Of a DNA stretch of 13,854 bases, positions 9,101 through 13,586 are shown piece by piece. A program made the translations under genes and the position numbers. Below the pieces are notes generated by a model. It ran no database searches. It saw only the letters and a list, made by a program, of their open reading frames with translations, and was not told the DNA's origin. Source of the stretch: Kiritimatiellia bacterium (lineage in GTDB: Bacteria > Verrucomicrobiota > Kiritimatiellia > RFP12 > UBA1067); NCBI GenBank assembly GCA_017547265.1, contig JAFYQC010000069.1, positions 1 through 13,854 of the forward strand, in the 5' to 3' direction. Position 1 is the stretch's first letter. Every line of letters begins with the position of its first letter.

Positions 9101-9306
9101 ACTGTTTCGCCGCGAGGCAGCAGCTCTTCCTCGTGTTCATGCGCGCGGAGCCGCTTCTCCTGGGCGGAGGTACGGCCGACCAGATGCCCCCGCAGCTCGG
9201 CGCCCGCGCGGTCGCGCTTTTCTGGCGTGATCCTACGACGTCCGACAAGTCCAACAACGGATATCCACACCGTACGCGACTTCTCTTCTATCGTCCACTC
9301 GACTGA
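6163..9306 (+). CDS. gspK: Giant GspK-like tip pseudopilin (1047 aa)
   Basis: MKRNG|SALLIVLGVLSFLVV is a GspK-type leader: Gly5 at -1 and a hydrophobic residue, not Glu, at mature +5, the usual exception for GspK. RRSVAARELAKGALARTIDEI (41-61) is the expected helix extension. CAIDVSDYFDVNRL (142-155) parallels the GspK 'D..G.iNLN' segment, and ALADYLDADRTP (345-356) matches the family's 'DWIDaD..P' motif in the helical domain. Known GspK proteins cap the pseudopilus and have about 300-350 residues. Here roughly 650 extra residues follow the core, with no domain I recognise and many Asp/Asn/Ser-rich stretches. The size suggests an enlarged extracytoplasmic tip. The ATG overlaps the previous stop (ATGA) and has a strong ribosome site. 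The long open frame upstream of 6163 is only a shadow of pseudopilin 4. No internal stop or frameshift is seen. Confidence 0.85.
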   Translation: MKRNGSALLIVLGVLSFLVVSAVAFSAYMRRARLPSSYLRRSVAARELAKGALARTIDEIDRAIADGVHPGLGGRSQNTWRDRIFFNGGTEQDISQTAPTLTFEGLAYIPPPLVNEARYWSRKTPTAVWKPFGYDTGRYAYCAIDVSDYFDVNRLVADYPRSSAANRRITAAHLFEDVNHTSAPSGADAWDTFMEQFRDIDEESLEIRFDSNSKMPLISIADFNLALGDNGSIGRIKSPFVEYLKAGTGTFYPSGGGAQDETYASMTFVTDGWFPRGKKTLSGSGNNNAIETYDIADGRYQPYQMSMLAKDRLKLSQAILGTGLNTQGGKSDLWLERLAGIGCAALADYLDADRTPISLAIPTTERVPMICGISPQLGPSKFSLRVQGNEGEPTEKVKESETSRTVTQTVTWKIDAGEIAKAFMQGHVQALVVYPFLHKEESEPQFEVDGQFSLFFSSTDIKLRTSARDVLHLAQREIAGPAIDSANGIIHVKLPRGNPVMKTLSSGIAETQEDAVWDSAVAMSLEGGSGIASELNNAGREFLKMTYTWKQTRADKDQPWTPSLQTLMQTDVSGNSEVTVEANCGLPALKADGTVDEDFTTRLLNNVKNPNWSKAIKLNAAVWLRVVNKTDNKVVDLVPACISDDRIQNSVNDPDTRAEIIGSDEFAGKPFPIMRFDLGVTLDFGVQKLLAFAGEDGNSPDLAVSPKSVMVADPRFNYAPEHWFEFSSANLTANDWVNTVKTRYLVGSHDGDIFLATSDAGYLQSVYELALLPRFTNFRADGNSPTSGNLLPPGRGNPTTFAACGSEQNHTLMWTSYDPMGLDEDAFDELPFTSEGTGMKVNPYTDSTNVMMAAFANTPVDWRRASTNVMEGATDYASMSVVDFNKKYAWNEYASGSGSGFAWEDLEKVAGRFMSEICPIEQRRGGGNSSYKSWKLAWNDLWDAAASSDTEDDFLGVELSAETDRIWGVDRKFLYGFWRDCFAARQQLFLVFMRAEPLLLGGGTADQMPPQLGARAVALFWRDPTTSDKSNNGYPHRTRLLFYRPLD

Positions 9307-9313
9307 CAATAAC

Positions 9314-10234
9314 ATGAAAAAAGCCTTTACTCTCATCGAACTCATAGTCGTCGTCGGCATACTCGTCGTCCTTATTGGTACGCTTGTTGCCGCGCTGTCC
9401 GGCGGAACTGAAACCGCGCGTGCAGCGCGGTGCCTCACGAACCTCAAGAATCTCGCGACCGCCTGCAACTCATATGCGATGGCGACCCAGGTCTATCCGC
9501 TTGCTGGTTCGGTCGAAACGCGTGCCATCGACAGAGACCAGAACTCCGCCGGCGAAATCAAGCAGAGGTATTCCGAGTCTCGCGGCTGGATTAGCTGGAA
9601 TTCCCGCGGTGCGTATGCCGGCAAGGTCACATCGCATATCGCAAGCGGGGACTGGTTCACCTCGGCCTACAATACCGACTTCGATACCCGCCAATACGTC
9701 CTTACCAACGGTGTTCTGTGGCGGTATGTCTCTGAAAACTCCGATGTGTTTGTTTGCCCGGAGCACATGAAGAGCATGCGCCTGAAAAAGCCGCTTTGGA
9801 GCTATGTGATGAACGAGCGCTTTGGATACGACGATTCGCAGGGCTCGCGGGCGAAGCTGCACACGCCGCATATCGGCTACGGCCGCCTTTCGCGTCCCGA
9901 CCGAGTTCTCATGTTCGCGGAACTGCAGTTCCTCGAGAACGACAGGGTCAAAGTCGACACCGATACCGGTTCCGGAATAAAGAACGACTGCACGCTGCAG
10001 TACAACCACAACGAAGTGATAGGCTTCAACCATCCGAATGGCAAGCGCGGGCTCTTCGCCCATGTGGTATTTGCCGACGGCCACATAGAGAAGCTTGTGG
10101 TTCCTGCCACGCCCTCCAGCACTGGCTGGGCGGTTGGGATTGACAGGAACGAGCTTGAGGACCTTACGGAATGGCTGTGCAAGGGCAGGGACGTTTCGTT
10201 CAACGGCGCCCATTACGAGGAACTGAAGAACTGA
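9314..10234 (+). CDS. Prepilin with H-X9-DG-like C-terminal motif (306 aa)
   Basis: MKKA|FTLIELIVVVGILVVL is a prepilin leader with Ala4 at -1 and Glu at +5. RCLTNLKNLATACNSYA (39-55) is the typical post-helix segment of PVC-type prepilins of the H-X9-DG / DUF1559-like group. FVCPEH (146-151) and HVVFADGHIEKL (250-261) are further family marks. The H-to-DG distance is longer here (H240 to D255-G256, 14 residues between). The open frame continues upstream into gspK, but only ATG 9314 gives the leader. It starts 7 bases after the gspK stop and no Shine-Dalgarno is visible (the sequence before it is AT/C-rich), so translation may depend on coupling to gspK. Members of this group are very numerous in PVC genomes; their function is not known. 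Confidence 0.87.
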   Translation: MKKAFTLIELIVVVGILVVLIGTLVAALSGGTETARAARCLTNLKNLATACNSYAMATQVYPLAGSVETRAIDRDQNSAGEIKQRYSESRGWISWNSRGAYAGKVTSHIASGDWFTSAYNTDFDTRQYVLTNGVLWRYVSENSDVFVCPEHMKSMRLKKPLWSYVMNERFGYDDSQGSRAKLHTPHIGYGRLSRPDRVLMFAELQFLENDRVKVDTDTGSGIKNDCTLQYNHNEVIGFNHPNGKRGLFAHVVFADGHIEKLVVPATPSSTGWAVGIDRNELEDLTEWLCKGRDVSFNGAHYEELKN

Positions 10235-10238
10235 CGCG

Positions 10239-10838
10239 ATGATTTCGATAATGATAGTCGACGACCACCCGATGGTCCGGGAAGGGCTTGCCGCGATGCT
10301 CGAGAGCGAGCGCGACTTCAGCGTGAGCGCCCTTGCCGCGACGGGAGAGGAGGCGGTTGCGATTGCAGGGCTTTCGAAGCCGGATGTCGTCTTGAGCGAC
10401 ATCAGGATGCCGGGCATCGACGGTTTCGGCGTTCTCGCCAAGCTCCGAGAGATACATCCCGACATTCGCGTGCTCCTGATGGCGGGCATGCCCCTCAAGG
10501 AAGAGGAGTCGAGGGCGCGGGAAGAGGGCGCGAAGGGGTATCTTCCAAAGAACGTAGACCAAGACCGCCTCGTCGCCGCAATCCGCGCGATTGCCGCTGA
10601 CGGCCCGGATTTTGTCTGCGAGGAGTTCCAGGCCGCGCCGTCTACGCTGACCGCCCGCGAACTCGACGTGCTTAAAGAGGTCGCGAGCGGTAAGCAACGC
10701 GACGCAATTGCCGCTTCGCTCGGAATCGGTGCGGAATCAGTCAAGACGCATTTGAAGGGAATCATGACGAAGCTCGGCTGCCCTAACGCTACGAGCGCCG
10801 TCTCGCGAGCATACGAACTCGGCATTCTTCGGGCCTAA
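10239..10838 (+). CDS. NarL/FixJ-type response regulator with LuxR DNA-binding domain (199 aa)
   Basis: The receiver domain (about 1-118) has the acidic pair D8/D9, phospho-acceptor D54 in VVLSDIRMPGIDG, and K104 in GYLPK. The switch position that is normally Thr/Ser is Ala82 (VLLMAGMP). A LuxR helix-turn-helix follows at 137-197 (LTARELDVLKEVASGKQRDA and VKTHLKGIMTKLGC). The protein is a cytosolic transcription factor expected to be controlled by phosphorylation. No histidine kinase gene is in the window. The gene starts 4 bases after the pilin stop and precedes the thioredoxin-fold gene by 16 bases, so it appears to be transcribed with the pseudopilin cluster and may regulate it; that is inference. 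The Shine-Dalgarno is weak (nearest GAGGA is about 18 bases upstream). Confidence 0.93.
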   Translation: MISIMIVDDHPMVREGLAAMLESERDFSVSALAATGEEAVAIAGLSKPDVVLSDIRMPGIDGFGVLAKLREIHPDIRVLLMAGMPLKEEESRAREEGAKGYLPKNVDQDRLVAAIRAIAADGPDFVCEEFQAAPSTLTARELDVLKEVASGKQRDAIAASLGIGAESVKTHLKGIMTKLGCPNATSAVSRAYELGILRA

Positions 10839-10854
10839 AGCATAGGGGGGGACT

Positions 10855-11634
10855 ATGAAAAAGGCGTTTCTAGTTCTTGTCGTACTCGTCGGCCTTGTGG
10901 TTGCCGCGGAGTTTGTCGTTGCCAAGTTCTGGCCTGATACGAAGGCCGGGGAATACGCCGTGATCGGGCGCGACGCTACTGTCGAGTGGTACAACGTGAC
11001 GAAGGACTTATGTGTCGAGCAGTGGCATCGTTTCCGTCCCGAGGAGTCCGAGCCCCAGGTTGCCGAGAAGCCCCAGGCAGCAGAGCCTGAAGTGGAGCCC
11101 GAAGAGGAGCCAAAGCCAGAAGAGCCGGCGAAGAGCGCCAAGCCGCCAAAGCCGGTCGTCGACCTCTCCAAGCCGTGGAAGGGGCTTGAGTCCGAGAACT
11201 GGTACTGCGGGAAGAAGCTTACCGAGAGTTCGTTCGACGGGAAGATCGTCATGGTCTACGTGTTCAGCGAATCGGACGAGGACAGCGTGGCGCTTCTGCC
11301 GCGCATCGAGAACGTGTGGTCGGCGTACAAGTCGAAGCCGCTCGTCGTCCTTGGTTCGCATCGCGGCGGGAAGTCCGCGAAGACCGAGAACCTCATAAAG
11401 AAGGCGAAGGTGACCTTCCCTGTCTATGAGGGCGCGGGGCGCACGCAGGAGCCCAGCGCCGGAGGCCGCTATCCGATTGTCTATGTAGTCGACGACACGG
11501 GCCACATGATCTATCGCGGCCGCAGCGACCTCGAGGCAACCGAGGCAATCGTCACGGCGATTCCGAATGTCGGCAAGGGTTCCCCCGTTGGCAAGAGCGC
11601 CAAGAGAGCCCAGCGCCGCAAGGGCGCGAGATGA
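10855..11634 (+). CDS. Membrane-anchored thioredoxin-fold protein without CXXC (259 aa)
   Basis: Residues 1-24 (MKKAFLVLVVLVGLVVAAEF...) form a signal anchor, so the rest should face the periplasm. A Glu/Pro/Lys-rich linker spans about 62-105. From about 120 a thioredoxin-like fold is suggested by SSFDGKIVMVYVFSESDEDS (start of the AhpC/ResA-like strand and active-site loop), KPLVVLGSHRGG, and YPIVYVVDDTGHMIYRGR (206-223, the cis-Pro strand and 'D..G.i..rG' hairpin). The normal CXXC place reads SESDED (138-143). The only cysteines are C53 and C118, so it is unlikely to be a dithiol oxidoreductase. The C-terminus is basic (KSAKRAQRRKGAR). AGGGGGGG at 10844-10851 is a strong ribosome site. It overlaps tatD by 4 bases. 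The fold is inferred from pattern; the function is unknown, possibly a scaffold or chaperone-like role. Confidence 0.72.
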   Translation: MKKAFLVLVVLVGLVVAAEFVVAKFWPDTKAGEYAVIGRDATVEWYNVTKDLCVEQWHRFRPEESEPQVAEKPQAAEPEVEPEEEPKPEEPAKSAKPPKPVVDLSKPWKGLESENWYCGKKLTESSFDGKIVMVYVFSESDEDSVALLPRIENVWSAYKSKPLVVLGSHRGGKSAKTENLIKKAKVTFPVYEGAGRTQEPSAGGRYPIVYVVDDTGHMIYRGRSDLEATEAIVTAIPNVGKGSPVGKSAKRAQRRKGAR

Positions 11635-12353
11635 CCGACGCACACTGCCATGTCTCCTGCGGCGACTCGCCTGTGCGCGAGTTGCTCGTTGGCCGCGACT
11701 TCTTTGGCGTTCACCCCTGGGAGACGCTCGATGACGGGACAATCGGGACAGGCGGGACAACCGAGACAAGACGCGCATTAGTCCCAGATATCCCAGTCGT
11801 CCCAGATGTCTCATCTCTTGCCGCGCTTCTCGCTACGCTTCGCTCACAGCTCCTCGCGAACCCCGCTGCTGGCGTTGGCGAGATTGGGCTTGATCGCCTG
11901 AAAAGCCGCGACATCTCCCCGCGCATGCGTGAGGTCTTCGAGGCACAGCTCGCGCTTGCCTTGGAACTTGGCCGCCCTGTCGTCCTACATGGGGCGAAGT
12001 GCTGGGGCCAGGTTGTGGCGGCGGTGAAGGTGCAAGGTGCGGAAGCATCAGGCACACGCTTCCTTTTCCATGGATTCTCTCGCTCTGACGGGCTTATTCC
12101 AGAGATTGTCAAGCTCAATGGCTTTATCTCCGTAGGGCCGGCAGTCTTGAACGACCACGCCGTGAACTACCGCGAGCTCGTCAAGAAAATCCCCCTCGAC
12201 CGGCTTCTCGTCGAAACCGACAGGACTTCTTCTTCGGACTCTCCCTCAATTTCCGACGTCCTTGCCAAGACGGCCGACATCCTCAACCTCTCCGCCTCGG
12301 AACTCGAGCGGATCACCGACGAAAACGCCGACCGCTTCCTCGGCGCCGTGTGA
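11631..12353 (+). CDS. tatD: TatD-family metal-dependent hydrolase (240 aa) with repeat-derived insertion
   Basis: The metal-binding signature is complete for the family: DAHCH (3-7), GVHPWE (26-31), GEIGLD with E84, VLHGAK with H120, FLFHGF with H147 and LLVETD with D197. TatD-family enzymes are TIM-barrel hydrolases, several shown to be 3'-5' DNases; they belong to the amidohydrolase superfamily. Between GVHPWE and GVGEIGLD the family normally has a short helix. Here residues 36-60 (GT-x repeats, then PDI-PVV-PDV) are encoded by an inverted array of 9-bp repeats at 11736-11812. The ATG overlaps the previous stop (ATGA). The product is slightly shorter than the usual 255-265 residues despite the insertion. 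All metal ligands are present, so it is probably active. Which TatD subtype (TatD, YcfH, YjjV) is not resolvable. Confidence 0.88.
   Translation: MTDAHCHVSCGDSPVRELLVGRDFFGVHPWETLDDGTIGTGGTTETRRALVPDIPVVPDVSSLAALLATLRSQLLANPAAGVGEIGLDRLKSRDISPRMREVFEAQLALALELGRPVVLHGAKCWGQVVAAVKVQGAEASGTRFLFHGFSRSDGLIPEIVKLNGFISVGPAVLNDHAVNYRELVKKIPLDRLLVETDRTSSSDSPSISDVLAKTADILNLSASELERITDENADRFLGAV
11736..11812 (+). repeat. Inverted array of 9-bp repeats inside tatD
   Basis: GGGAC occurs at 11736, 11745 and 11754, with the variant GAGAC at 11763: four units of exactly 9 bp. After a 13-base centre (11768-11780) the complement appears with the same period: GTCCC at 11781, ATCCC at 11790, GTCCC at 11799 and GTCTC at 11808. 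The degenerate GAGAC unit is innermost on the left and the degenerate GTCTC is outermost on the right. The arms can fold into a long imperfect hairpin with 4-5 base-pair blocks spaced by 4-base internal loops. The reading frame is preserved because 9 is a multiple of 3. Confidence 0.85.
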
Positions 12354-12359
12354 TATAAT
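12351..12359 (+). promoter_or_regulatory. Extended -10 promoter for thiD, overlapping the tatD stop
   Basis: TGA of the tatD stop provides the TG of an extended -10 element, TGaTATAAT, with a perfect TATAAT at 12354-12359. No convincing -35 box is found 16-18 bases upstream (GC-rich coding DNA), as is common for extended -10 promoters. The start of transcription would fall at about 12365-12367, on or next to the thiD ATG at 12367. Confidence 0.6.
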
Positions 12360-12366
12360 ACACGCC

Positions 12367-13188
12367 ATGAACGGTGCAATATCTCCTTGCTGCCTTACAA
12401 TCGCCGGAAGCGATTCCGGCGGCAACGCCGGCGTGCAGGCGGACCTTCGCGCTTTCCACGCCTATGGTCTCCACGGATGCACTGTTTTTGCTGCGCTCAC
12501 GGCGCAGAACCCGCATGGTGTTTCTGCAATCCACGCCGTTCCTGCCGACTTTGTCGCTGCGCAGCTCGATGCTGTTCTTGGCGTCTACGATATTCGCGCT
12601 CTTAAGACGGGGATGCTTGCAGACCCCGCCGCAATCGAGGTCATTGCCGACCGTCTTGCCGCGCATTCCGAGATTGCAAAGGTCATTGACCCGGTCATGA
12701 TTGCGACAAGCGGCGCCAAGCTTGTGCCCGACGAGGCAGTCACCGCTCTCACGAAGCGCCTTCTACCGCTCGCCACGCTCGTCACGCCGAACTTGCCAGA
12801 GGCCGAGGCGCTTTGCGGAATTGCAGTCGATCCGTCTGAAAGTCGCGCGGCCGATTCGGCCCATGCGAGGGAGCTTGCTGGTCGGCTTCATGACAAGTTC
12901 GGTTGCGCCGTTCTCGTGAAGGGCGGTCATGGTTCTGGTGCGACGGCTGTTGACGTTCTTTTTGACGGAAAGTCGTTTGAGGAGTTTTCGATGCCGTGGG
13001 TCGCAAATCCTATTTCCACTCACGGCACCGGCTGTTCGCTCGCGGCGGCGCTTGCCGCTGAACTCGCGCTTGGCCGCGATCTTTCCTCGGCCGTTCGCGG
13101 CGCGAAAGCGTATGTGCATGACGCGATAGCGCGGTCGTATCTTGTTGGCGAGAACTGCGGCGTTCTTGGCTTTGCGTCGCGTGCATAG
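12367..13188 (+). CDS. thiD: Hydroxymethylpyrimidine (phosphate) kinase ThiD (273 aa)
   Basis: This ribokinase-fold enzyme phosphorylates HMP and HMP-P to HMP-PP for thiamine synthesis in the cytosol. Visible family motifs are LTIAGSDSGGNAGVQADL (10-27), TAQN (45-48), ALKTGML (78-84), VIDPVMIATSG (106-116), TPNLPEAEAL (140-149), LVKGGHG (183-189) and the anion-hole HGTGCSLAAAL (219-229) with C223 at the position of the catalytic cysteine. Length is normal. The frame is open 35 codons upstream, into tatD, but ATG 12367 gives the usual N-terminus. There is no Shine-Dalgarno before it and an extended -10 box ends 7 bases upstream, suggesting a leaderless mRNA. No other thiamine gene and no TPP riboswitch is near. 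A pyridoxal kinase activity, known for some homologues, cannot be excluded. Confidence 0.95.
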   Translation: MNGAISPCCLTIAGSDSGGNAGVQADLRAFHAYGLHGCTVFAALTAQNPHGVSAIHAVPADFVAAQLDAVLGVYDIRALKTGMLADPAAIEVIADRLAAHSEIAKVIDPVMIATSGAKLVPDEAVTALTKRLLPLATLVTPNLPEAEALCGIAVDPSESRAADSAHARELAGRLHDKFGCAVLVKGGHGSGATAVDVLFDGKSFEEFSMPWVANPISTHGTGCSLAAALAAELALGRDLSSAVRGAKAYVHDAIARSYLVGENCGVLGFASRA

Positions 13189-13211
13189 ATTTCGCGTTAA
13201 GCGCCAGCACC

Positions 13212-13281
13212 CATTTTAGTGATTTCAATTCTATCGCCCCAATTCTATCGTCCCAATTTTAACGACACAATTTTAACGACA
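13212..13281. repeat. Tandem array of five 14-bp units
   Basis: Units begin at 13212, 13226, 13240, 13254 and 13268. Units 2 and 3 read CAATTCTATCGCCC and CAATTCTATCGTCC; units 4 and 5 are identical, CAATTTTAACGACA; unit 1 (CATTTTAGTGATTT) is degenerate. The array begins 24 bases after the thiD stop. The period is exact with no indels, which points to slippage or unequal exchange, and the pairs 2/3 and 4/5 suggest stepwise duplication. It is too short and has no spacers, so it is not CRISPR. Confidence 0.85.
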
Positions 13282-13292
13282 TCGCCGCAACA

Positions 13293-13317
13293 GATAGCTG
13301 CTCCAGCTCCAGCTATC
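13293..13317. repeat. Hairpin with 8-bp perfect stem
   Basis: GATAGCTG (13293-13300) pairs with CAGCTATC (13310-13317) across a 9-base loop. It lies about 105 bases after the thiD stop. No T-run follows, so it is not a typical intrinsic terminator, though it could stabilise the thiD mRNA 3' end. Confidence 0.6.
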
Positions 13318-13326
13318 GCATTCATA

Positions 13327-13352
13327 TGAGAATTCAATGCGGAAAATTCTCA
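13327..13352. repeat. Hairpin TGAGAATT / AATTCTCA, copy A of a repeated motif
   Basis: TGAGAATT (13327-13334) is the reverse complement of AATTCTCA (13345-13352), with a 10-base loop. The same motif, including the 12 bases GCGGAAAATTCT, recurs at 13679-13706. Confidence 0.65.
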
Positions 13353-13586
13353 AGCCATAGATATCCTCTTGTTTCTTGGCAGGTTGTGAGAGTGGGGAAT
13401 GGGGCCTTATGATGCAATGAGAGTTATTTAGGCAACACGAAATCCTCGGTCATGCCATGCCCGATGTCTTGCCCATTTGAAATCCAATCTTTCTCTGGTG
13501 CAGCCTTAATTAGCGGCAATGCCTTCGCCAGACATGCTGTTTTTATGTCGGCCTTCTTGATTGTTAATCTCGGCTTTGGGATAAAT

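Larger units (their letters stand above)
13189..13586. other. AT-richer stretch without a supported gene
   Basis: About 400 bases between thiD and the minus-strand gene hold no convincing coding sequence. The composition is visibly lower in GC (26 of 60 bases at 13201-13260) than in the flanking genes. It contains the 14-bp tandem array, two small hairpins and the distal part of a minus-strand open stretch (13424-13642) that has no start codon at its upstream end. A plus-strand ORF at 13452-13646 has no ribosome site and no recognisable content. I see no tRNA, no TPP-type riboswitch and no classical terminator with a T-run. Confidence 0.6.

Noticed and set aside
8990..9313. Upstream extension of the H-X9-DG prepilin frame
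   Set aside because: It lies within gspK and would place 108 residues before the prepilin leader.
9470..10825. Minus-strand ORF of 451 codons opposite the H-X9-DG prepilin and response regulator
   Set aside because: The plus-strand genes are unmistakable; the opposite product is Ser/Arg-rich shadow sequence.
12340..12367. TPP riboswitch before thiD
   Set aside because: Only 13 bases separate tatD and thiD, far too little for a thi-box aptamer, and no such motif is seen in the tatD end.
13212..13281. CRISPR array
   Set aside because: 14-bp units follow each other without spacers and no cas gene is near.
13293..13352. Intrinsic terminator after thiD
   Set aside because: Two hairpins exist but neither is followed by a run of T on either strand.
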